A stretch of DNA of 62,854 nt, from contig JADYYP010000043.1 in assembly GCA_020853575.1 (NCBI GenBank), forward strand, positions 1 through 62,854, written 5' to 3'. Position 1 is the stretch's first letter, and each line of letters starts with the position of its first letter. Position numbers and translations under genes: made by a program. Below the pieces are notes generated by a model, which had not been told where the DNA came from, searched no databases, and saw only the letters and a list, made by a program, of their open reading frames with translations. Below, in pieces: positions 36,163 through 44,686 of this stretch. This DNA comes from Planctomycetota bacterium. Its GTDB lineage: Bacteria > Planctomycetota > UBA1135 > GCA-002686595.

Positions 36163-36761
36163 CGCGGTTCGGCCTTGCGCCGCCCTCCCAAGAAAGCGTG
36201 GAGCCGTTCCAGACCGCGATAGTAGCGCCCCTTGGCGGTGCTCGCGGCGATGCCCAGGTGTGCCGCGGCTTGCTCGAGCGTGCGGTCCTCGAAGTGGTGC
36301 AGGTGGATCACGCGCGCTTCGTCGGGATCGATGCGCTCCAGCGCCGCGCGGACGCGCTCGACGTCGACATCACCGAGCGGGTCGCCGGGAGCGGGGAGCT
36401 CCTCGAGCTCCTGGGCGGCGCGGCGTTGGACCCGGCGCGCGGCGTTGAGCAACTCGAAGCGCGCGATGCCGTAGAACCAGGTCTCGAGCGATGACGTGCC
36501 GTTGAAGGTCTCCAGCTTGAGCCACACGCGCGCCGCGGTGTCTTGGGCGACGTCTTCGAGCTCCTCGCGGCCCAGCCCGCACCCCAGATGGGAGTTGAGC
36601 GCGCACAGCAAGCGCGGGACGATCCGCAGGCGCGCGAGAACGCGCTCGAGGTCGCCCGCGTGGCCAGCGCGCGCCGAGCGCACGAGGAGCAGGTCGGCCG
36701 CGGCGTCGGAAGCTGAACCCGCCCCCTCGCCGCGCTGCTGATCATCGAATCCGAGCTCCAA
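36159..36761 (-). CDS. ECF-type RNA polymerase sigma factor
   Basis: About 200 aa if started at the TTG at 36761; the frame is open further upstream without a good start, so the N-terminus is uncertain. Region 2 is clear (ELEDVAQDTAARVWLKLETF ... WFYGIARFELLNAAR) and region 4 as well (RVIHLHHFEDRTLEQAAAHLG ... GRYYRGLERLHAFL). There is no extra domain. It directs RNA polymerase to a dedicated regulon, and its operon partners are an anti-sigma factor and a CHAT protease. It may autoregulate the operon, but I could not pick a -35/-10 pair with confidence in the 261 bases upstream. Confidence 0.88.
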   Translation of the reverse strand: MELGFDDQQRGEGAGSASDAAADLLLVRSARAGHAGDLERVLARLRIVPRLLCALNSHLGCGLGREELEDVAQDTAARVWLKLETFNGTSSLETWFYGIARFELLNAARRVQRRAAQELEELPAPGDPLGDVDVERVRAALERIDPDEARVIHLHHFEDRTLEQAAAHLGIAASTAKGRYYRGLERLHAFLGGRRKAEPR

Positions 36762-37022
36762 CCGTGAACCGCCTCTCGCGGAGAGGATAGTCCAGGCCTT
36801 CTCCGGGCGCTGCACGCGTCGCGGTGTGTGCGCGCGGCGGCCGCCCGGCGCCAGCAGCTCGACGCTCCACGGATCGCTGGTCAAGAACATCGCGGCGTGA
36901 ACGTCGCCGGTCCTCGCCGCGGACCGCGAAAAGCACCAGATCCTCGCCGGGGATCGCAAAACCGCGCGTCGATCGTTGGCGCGGAGGCTCCCCCGCGGCC
37001 GGCCATTCATTAGGATCTCGCC

Positions 37023-38078
37023 ATGCTCTCCTCGCTCGAGCACTCGATCAAAGCCGTCCGCCGGCGCGTCTTCACCGCCGCCTGGTTCGAGGCCTTGGCC
37101 ACCCACCTGGCCCTGGCTCTGTTCGCGGGCGGCACAGCGATCTTGATCGCGCGCGTCGCTCTCCACTGGGATCGGGTTCCGGCGGCCTGGTTCGCGAGCA
37201 TCGCCGCCGTGGCGCCCGTCAGCGCCTGGTGGCTCGCGCGCCGGCGCATCCCCAGCCGCGAGAGCTGCGCGACATGGCTCGACGTCCGCGGCGGCGCCAG
37301 CGGCCTGGTGGTGACCGAGAACGAGCTGGGCTCGTCCGCGTGGAGTGCGCGCGCCGAGGAGCGCCTGCGGCGTTCGCTGGACGTCCTGCCGGATGTCGAC
37401 CAACTGCGCCTGCTGCGCAATGTCACGCCGGCCGCGGCCTTCGTGGCGCTGGCCCTGTGGATCGAGCCTCCGCAGGTCGAGGTCGGACCGCCGCCGGCGG
37501 TGGCCGACGCGGCGATCGAGCGCGTCGAAGAGAAGCTGGCTGCGCTCGAGCAGGTGCTCGAGGTCGAGCCCGAGCTCGCGGCGGAGCTGGACGAGCAGTT
37601 GGAGAGCGCCAAGGCGGAGGCCGCCGAGGGACGCCCCGAGAGCACCTTCGAAGCGCTCGACCGCATGGAAGAACGGCTCGAGGACCAAGCGCAGCGCGCC
37701 GAGCAGGCGGCGCACCGCGCGCAACACGAGTTGGCCTCGGCGGTCGGTGAACCGAACCTCGAGGACGCGCAAGCGGCGCTCGAGAACGCGCTGGCGGAGA
37801 TGGCCAAGGCCGGGCTCGAGAAGGATCTGCCGCAGTCGCTGAAGGACGAGCTCGCGCCGGGCACGCTGAGCCTGCCCGAGGGCGTGCAGCTTTCGTCGGC
37901 CGAGTTGGCCAAGCTCGCGCAGCAGATGAAGGGCACGCTCGATGGCAAGCTCGGCAAGCTGGCGCAGGGCAAGCTGCTCGACCCCAACGCCGTCGCCAAG
38001 CTCGGGCAGCTCTCGCTCGACGATTTCGACGACACGCACGAGTGCGACGAGAACTGCACCAAGCCGGGCGGCACATGA
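37023..38078 (+). CDS. Membrane protein with coiled coil; N-terminal part of a gene interrupted by an in-frame TGA
   Basis: 351 aa. Two hydrophobic segments near the N-terminus (about 25-46 and 56-70), a third weaker one near 135-146, then a Glu/Ala-rich coiled coil (about 165-280) and a Leu/Lys-rich helical tail ending in HECDENCTKPGGT. The next gene lies in the same reading frame: after the TGA at 38076-38078 the frame stays open for another 114 codons with normal codon usage. This could be one protein of about 465 aa split by a nonsense change or sequence error, or two coupled genes. It heads the MoxR operon. Function unknown. Confidence 0.7.
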   Translation: MLSSLEHSIKAVRRRVFTAAWFEALATHLALALFAGGTAILIARVALHWDRVPAAWFASIAAVAPVSAWWLARRRIPSRESCATWLDVRGGASGLVVTENELGSSAWSARAEERLRRSLDVLPDVDQLRLLRNVTPAAAFVALALWIEPPQVEVGPPPAVADAAIERVEEKLAALEQVLEVEPELAAELDEQLESAKAEAAEGRPESTFEALDRMEERLEDQAQRAEQAAHRAQHELASAVGEPNLEDAQAALENALAEMAKAGLEKDLPQSLKDELAPGTLSLPEGVQLSSAELAKLAQQMKGTLDGKLGKLAQGKLLDPNAVAKLGQLSLDDFDDTHECDENCTKPGGT

Positions 38079-38102
38079 AGCGGTCGGGGCAAGGCCCACG
38101 CC

Positions 38103-38423
38103 GTGAGCGCGGGCGCAGGTCCAGGCAAGAACGGAGTGTCGCGCGGACGTGGCGACGCCGAGCTGAACTTCGGCGACGAGACGCCGGGCCGCACCGATCA
38201 ATTCGAGGCCAAGCAACTCCCCGACGCGAGCTACCTCGACCCGCAGTCGACGGCCATCGTCGGCATCGGTGGTGCGCGGCCCGAAGCCGAGCCGCGAGCC
38301 GAAGGCAGTGGCTCGGTCGAAACCCAAACCTCGGCGGGCAAGAGCGCGTGGAAGCGCCGGCTGGCGCCGCATCACCGCGAAGCGGTGCAAGAGTTCTTCG
38401 GAGGCAAGAAGGAAGATCGATGA
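38103..38423 (+). CDS. Small protein or detached C-terminal part of the preceding membrane protein
   Basis: 106 aa from a GTG at 38103, in frame with the preceding gene and separated from it only by a TGA and eight sense codons. An AAGG lies about 8 bases upstream, so independent translation is possible. It is hydrophilic, Gly/Glu-rich at the start (GVSRGRGDAELNFGDE), and ends in a basic segment (WKRRLAPHHREAVQEFF). From general memory such 'RHREAVxxFF' ends close the C-terminus of larger membrane proteins beside moxR genes, which supports a split gene. Its stop overlaps the moxR start (ATGA). Confidence 0.6.
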   Translation: MSAGAGPGKNGVSRGRGDAELNFGDETPGRTDQFEAKQLPDASYLDPQSTAIVGIGGARPEAEPRAEGSGSVETQTSAGKSAWKRRLAPHHREAVQEFFGGKKEDR

Positions 38424-39445
38424 GCGCAACGGAACGCGCGCTGCTCACCCCAGTCGAGGTCGACACGGCGCGCGCCAGTGCGCAGGCGATCCTCGACGGT
38501 CTCGACCGCACGCTGCTGGGCCAGAAGGAGCTCACCAGGCTCGTGCTCACCGGATGCTTGGCGCGCGGGCACGTGTTGCTCGAGGGCCTGCCGGGCTTGG
38601 GCAAGACCGAGCTGGTCAAGGCGCTGGCGAATCTGCTCGGCATCGGTTTCCGGCGCCTGCAGTTCACGCCCGACCTGCTGCCCGGCGACGTCACCGGCGG
38701 GCACGTGCTCGAGGAAGACGAGCGCGGCCGGCGCAGCTTGGTGTTCCACCCCGGCCCGGTGTTCACCAACGTGCTCCTGGCCGACGAGATCAACCGCGCC
38801 AGCCCCAAGACGCAGTCGGCATTGCTCGAAGCGATGGCCGAGCGCCGCGTGACGGTGATCGGCGAGACGCGCAGCTTGCCCGACCCGTTCTACGTGTTGG
38901 CCACGCAGAACCCGATCGAGCTCGAGGGCACGTACCCGCTGCCCGAGGCACAGCTCGACCGCTTCTTGTTCAAGCTCGACGTCGGCGCCGTCGACCGCGG
39001 CACGCTGGAGGCGATCCTGACCGAACGCCGCGGCGGCCGGCCACCGACCTCGAGCGCGGTGATGGATCTGGAGCGCTTGCAGGCGCTGTTCCGCGCGGTC
39101 GACGCCGTGTATCTGCCCAAGGCCGTCGCGAATTGGATCGCGAGGTTGGTCGAGGCCACGCACGCCACGGCGCCGAGCGCGCCGGAGAAGGTGCGCACCT
39201 ACGTGCGCCATGGCGCGAGCCCGCGTGGCGCGATCGCGATCGGTGAAGCGTCGCGCGCCCACGCGCTGCTCTCGGGCAAGCCCAACGTCGGCTTCGACGA
39301 CGTGCGCGCGGTCGCCGCTCCGGCGCTCGCGCATCGCCTGGTGCTCGACTACCGCGCGCGGCTCGACGGCATCGGCGGTCGCGAGCTCGTGCGCAGCGTG
39401 CTGGAATCCGTCGGCGAAACCGCCGAGGCCGTCCCGACACGATGA
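38420..39445 (+). CDS. MoxR-family AAA+ ATPase
   Basis: 341-aa cytoplasmic chaperone-like ATPase. Walker A is GLPGLGKT (56-63), Walker B is LLADEINRA, sensor 1 is in VLATQNPIE, and a C-terminal lid follows. MoxR proteins act with VWA-domain and DUF58 partners, often in envelope stress or in maturation of metalloenzymes and complexes. Both kinds of partner are encoded here: DUF58 at the end of this operon and two VWA membrane proteins on the opposite strand. The start overlaps the stop of the previous gene, and the stop overlaps the next start, both as ATGA, so translation is tightly coupled. Confidence 0.92.
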   Translation: MSATERALLTPVEVDTARASAQAILDGLDRTLLGQKELTRLVLTGCLARGHVLLEGLPGLGKTELVKALANLLGIGFRRLQFTPDLLPGDVTGGHVLEEDERGRRSLVFHPGPVFTNVLLADEINRASPKTQSALLEAMAERRVTVIGETRSLPDPFYVLATQNPIELEGTYPLPEAQLDRFLFKLDVGAVDRGTLEAILTERRGGRPPTSSAVMDLERLQALFRAVDAVYLPKAVANWIARLVEATHATAPSAPEKVRTYVRHGASPRGAIAIGEASRAHALLSGKPNVGFDDVRAVAAPALAHRLVLDYRARLDGIGGRELVRSVLESVGETAEAVPTR

Positions 39446-41267
39446 AGCGCCTCCGCTCGCTGGTTGCCGTGACGCTGGCCCTGCTCGCGGGACGCGCCGC
39501 GCACGCACTCGGGGACCAGACGCAGTTCCTCGCCGACGGGAAGCTCGAGGTGCGCGTGAGCTCGCCCTGGCCGGCGCATCTCAGCCAAGGCGTGGCGCCG
39601 ATCTTCGTCGACGTGTCGAACCAGGGCGACACTCCGCGTGTCGTGTCGTTGCGCGCGCAGTGCAACGACTGGACGGCGATGCGCACGATCGACTCCACGT
39701 TCGAGCTCGCGGCCGGTGAGCGCGCGCACGTCGAGTTGCTCGCGCCCGCCATGGGAGCCTGGGACAACGACTACAGCTTGCAGGTCACGACGCGCGGCTC
39801 GTCCAGTTCGGCGAGCTTCGGCAGCGTGTGCTCGGGCGGTGCACCGCAGGGCTACTCGAGCGTGCTGGTCCTGGGCGAGAGCGAGGTGCCCGAGAGCGTG
39901 GTCACCAGCTGGATCGAGCGCTGTTCGGACGCGCGCGTCAACACCGGCTACGGCGCGACGGCGCCCAGCACGCCCGACAACGTGCAGATCGGCCACGCCC
40001 GCTTCGAGCAAATGCCGCGCTCCGCGTCGGCCTACACGAGCCTCGACCTCGCGGTGCTCGACATCTCGCGCGGCTGGCCGAGCGACAACGCGCTGGGCCC
40101 GTTGCTGGCCTGGGTGCGCAACGGCGGCGCACTGCTCGTGAGCGGCCCCGACGCGCCCGAGTTGGCGCGACGCCACGCGCTGTTCGCGGCCTGGCTCGAG
40201 CCACGCTTCGTGCGCGAAGAGGACGGTACGTCGCACGCACTGTGCGGTCTCGGTCGGCTGATGCTCGTGAACGAGTCGGAGCTCATGGAGAGCCAGCGCG
40301 TGCGCGAGCTGGTGCGTGCCAGCGCCCAACGCGATCTGGGGTTCTGGCCGAGCTACAACGGCGGCTCGCGCAGCGCCGCCGCCGACCCGCGCATCCCCGA
40401 CGTGGGGCGCGTCCCCTACCGCGTGTTCGCGCTGCTGTTGATCGTGTTCGCGATCCTGATCGGGCCGGTCAACTTCATCTGGGTGCGCCGCCTGCGCAAG
40501 CCGGTGATGTTGCTGGTCACCATCCCGGCGCTGGCCATCGGCACCTCGATCGTGCTGCTGGTGTACGGCGTCTTCATCCAGGGGCTCGACGTCAAGACCG
40601 CCTCGGTGTCGGTGGCCGTGCTCGACCAGCGCGAGCACCGCTCGGCGTGTGTCGAGAAGCGCATGCTGTTCGCCGGCATGGCGCCGAGCGATGGACTGCG
40701 GCCGGGACCGGGCACCGCGGTGCAGGCGCTCTCGAGCAGCGTCACCACTTTCGGAGCGGTGCGCGATCGCCTGAACCTCGACATCGAGCTCACGCCCAAC
40801 GTGCTGCTCAAGGGCGACTTCCTGCCGACGCGCGCGGTCGTCTTGCAGCTCCTGAGCACCGAGCGCGCGGAGCGCGCGCGACTCGATCTCGACGCGCGCG
40901 GCGAGAGCTACGAGGTCACCAACAACCTCGGCGCCGATGTCGAGCGCCTCGTGCTGCGCGATCGCGCCGGGAACTACTTCTGGACCGATGCGCGGCTCGC
41001 GGCGGGCGGGCACGGAACGCTGCAGGCGGTGCCGGCCGAATCCGGCGAAGAGCTCGCGCGCACGCTGCTCGCCGAGCCCATGGTGCTCTCGCCGGAGCTC
41101 GACTGGACCGCGAGCTTCGCGGCGCAGCGTGAGCGCCTGCCGATCGGCACCTACGTCGCCAGCCTGCGACGCACGCCCTTCAGCGACGACTGTGGTGTCG
41201 CGACCAACGAGATCGTCGGCTCGCATCGGTTGTTCGGCGTGCTGCCCCTGGAGCTGGAGGCCTGGCG

Positions 41268-41271
<4 letters not shown>
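39442..41271 (+). CDS. Exported membrane protein of the MoxR operon, unknown function
   Basis: 609 aa. A signal peptide (MKRLRSLVAVTLALLAGRAAHA) is followed by a large extracytoplasmic region, then two membrane helices (about 330-350 and 355-378) and a second beta-rich domain. The region around residues 125-290 (VLVLGESEVPESV ... LAVLDISRGWPSDNALGPLLAWVRNGGALLVSGPD) resembles a glutamine-amidotransferase-like fold, as found in DUF4350 or BatA-type proteins, without an obvious catalytic Cys. It overlaps moxR upstream and the ABC ATPase downstream by four bases each. It may link the exporter to the MoxR system; this is inferred only from position. Confidence 0.7.
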
Positions 41272-42199
<928 letters not shown>

Positions 42200-42203
<4 letters not shown>

Positions 42204-43711
42204 GCAACGCCCAGGCCCCGGCGCTCGATCGCCCGCGCTTCGACGACCGGATCAATCCGATCCTGGTCAAGGAAGTGCGCCAGTCGCTGCGCGGCAAGTA
42301 CTTCAAGGTGCTGTTCTGGCTGACCCTGTGCGTCGGCACCTTGATCGGACTGTCGGTGGTCTCGAACGCGGCGCTCGACGACGACTCCAGCGAGACCGGG
42401 CGCATCTTCTTCATGTGCATCTTCGGCGTGCTGGCAGCCGCGGTGCACGGCTTCGTGCCCTTCTCGGCCTACCTCTCGACCAGCGCCGAGTGGGACGAGA
42501 ACACCTACGACTTGCTGGTGATCTCGAACCTCAAGCCGCGCCAGATCGTGCTCGGCAAGCTGCTCTCCGGACTGATCCAGGCACTGCTGTACTACTCGAC
42601 CTTCGGGCCGTTCCTGGTGTTCGCGTTCTTGATGAACGGGATCGACCTCTTGAGCGTCGCGGTGATCTTGGTCGGTTCGGGCGCGACCTGCATCGCCTTG
42701 ACGCTGGTGGGCATCGCGACGGCCAGCCTGACCAGCAACAAGGTCGGTCGCGTCGTGATCATGGCGATCTTCGGCGCGGGCTTGATCGGTGTCTGGGGCA
42801 TGAGCATGGGCCTGGCCGGCGGGATCACCTTCTCGCCCGAGGACCTGCGCGACGTCGAGGGGCAAGTCGCCGTGGCGGCCTACGTTTCGGCGGCGGCGCT
42901 GGTGGGCCTGCTGGCGACGGCCGTGGCCATGGCGCGCTTCGCGCACGAGGAAGAGAACCGCTCGACGCCGTTGCGTGTGCTCTCGGTGCTGTTGGTCAGC
43001 GCCGCGGTGGCCTGGAGCGCCTGGATGTTCGGGCAATTCTCCGAGGAGGGCATCGTGTGGGCCTGTCAGGTGATCGCCGCGATCGCCTGCTTCCTGTTGT
43101 CGCTGTTCTTCCAGACCGAACCGGAGGAACTCGGCCGGCGCGTCGAGAAGCACATGCCCAAGACCACGCTGCTTTCGCTGGCGATCACGCCGTTCCATCC
43201 CGGCGGTGGTCGCGCGGTGCTGTTGTGGTCGCTGCAAGCAGCGATCGCGATCCTCGGCTCGCAGCTCGCGTTGACCTTCGGCACGACCACGGGCAGCGAT
43301 CGGCTCGACACCTTCTTCGCGGTGGCCTCGGTGTGGACCTACGCGCTGATCTACGCCGGCCTGCCTTCGGGGATCGCATCCTTCTTCGTGCGCGGATCGA
43401 CCGGCCGCACCTTCGTGCGCCTGGGAATCCTGCTCGCCGTTCCGGCGCTGGCGCTCTTGCCCGTGCTCGCGGGCCTGTTCCTGGGCATCCGCGAGTGGAT
43501 GGAGTTCGACCACCCGTTCCATCCGTTCTGGGTGCTGATGAAGCTCGGCAACTCCAGCGGACGCTCCGAGCTGCACGTGGTGCTGGTGGGACTGGCGTTC
43601 CTCGGCGGATTGACGTTGCTGGTCAACGTGCCGCGCATGTGGCGCGGGGTCCGCGAAGTGGCAACGGTCAATTCGCGCCGGAGCTCGAGCAGTGCCGCGT
43701 CCGCGCAGTAG
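42200..43711 (+). CDS. ABC-2-type transporter permease
   Basis: 503-aa integral membrane protein with about ten to twelve hydrophobic helices (for example 34-52, 72-92, 125-150, 157-185, 193-215). The N-terminus INPILVKEVRQSLRGKYFKVLF, a cytoplasmic helix before the first membrane segment, is common in ABC-2 permeases. It overlaps the ATPase gene by four bases upstream and the DUF58 gene by 20 bases downstream. Direction of transport (export) is inferred from the family. Confidence 0.85.
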
Positions 43712-44543
43712 CGCCCTCGAGCTCGCGCAGCGCTGGAAGCTGGCGCTGGACCGCACGCCGCCGCGCGGTCCGGCGGGCGAGCGCCTGGGTCGCGGGACAG
43801 GCTCGAGCCTGGAGTTCCAGGATCGCCGCGCGTACTCGGTCGGCGACGACGTGCGGCACGTCGACTGGCGCGCGTTGGCGCGCACCGATCAAGTGCTGGT
43901 GCGGCTGTGGCGCGAGGAGGTGTTGGCGCGCGTCGAGATCGTGGTCGACGCCTCGCGCTCGATGGCGATCGCTCCCGAGAAGGAGCAACTCGCCGTGGAT
44001 CTGACCGCGTTGCTCGCGCGTGCGGCCCTCGAGGCAGGAGCGCAGCCCGCGGTGGTGCGCCTCGATGCGCGACCGCGCTTGGTCGCGCTCGACGAGCTCG
44101 ACTCCAAGGGATTGGAATTCGACGGTCGCGCTCCGCTCCTGGAGAGCACGCGCGCCGCGAGCAGCTTGTTCCGCAACGGTGCGGTGCAGATCGTGCTCAG
44201 CGACTTCCTCTCGCCGCACGACGCGACCGAGCTCGTGCGTCCGCTGGGCGCGCGCGCGGGAGCGCTGGCGCTGGTGCAAGTGCTCACGCCCGACGAGAGC
44301 CTGCCGCCGGTCGGCGTGGCGCAGCGGTTGATCGACTGCGAGACCGATGAAGCGCTCGATCTGGTGCTCGATGCGCCGACGGTCGCCGCGTATTGCAAGC
44401 GGCTGCAGCGGCTGACGGACGCGCTCGACGTCGAGGCGCGGCGCGCGCGCGGACGGTTCGTGCAGCTCTCGACAGCGCACAGCTTGGAGAGCATCTGCCG
44501 CGAGCGCTTGGCGCGCGAGGGCCTGCTCACGCCGAGCAACTGA
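43692..44543 (+). CDS. DUF58 protein (VWA-like partner of MoxR)
   Basis: 283 aa from a GTG at 43692, inside the end of the permease gene. The diagnostic DUF58 segment is present (LEFQDRRAYSVGDDVRHVDW followed by RALARTDQVLVRLWREE). The beginning of a VWA-like fold with a partial MIDAS (VVDASRSM, Asp-x-Ser-x-Ser) comes next. DUF58 proteins are standard partners of MoxR ATPases. It is the last gene of the plus-strand operon and faces the two VWA membrane proteins. The 143 bases to the next gene end hold no clear terminator. Confidence 0.9.
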   Translation: MPRPRSSALELAQRWKLALDRTPPRGPAGERLGRGTGSSLEFQDRRAYSVGDDVRHVDWRALARTDQVLVRLWREEVLARVEIVVDASRSMAIAPEKEQLAVDLTALLARAALEAGAQPAVVRLDARPRLVALDELDSKGLEFDGRAPLLESTRAASSLFRNGAVQIVLSDFLSPHDATELVRPLGARAGALALVQVLTPDESLPPVGVAQRLIDCETDEALDLVLDAPTVAAYCKRLQRLTDALDVEARRARGRFVQLSTAHSLESICRERLAREGLLTPSN

Positions 44544-44686
44544 ACGCGCACACCGTGCTTGGTGCGAGCGTGGCGCGAGCGCACACAGGAAGCTCCACGA
44601 CATCGCGGTCTCGACGTCCGGCGTCCGAGCGCGCGACGGCGCCTCCGAGATCCCGAGGGCTCGTAGCAGCGCTTGTCCGCGAGCGT

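Noticed and set aside
38042..38419. Upstream extension of the moxR frame
   Set aside because: The extension is Arg-rich shadow sequence. The real coding frame there is the small gene at 38103, and moxR has an ATG overlapping its stop.
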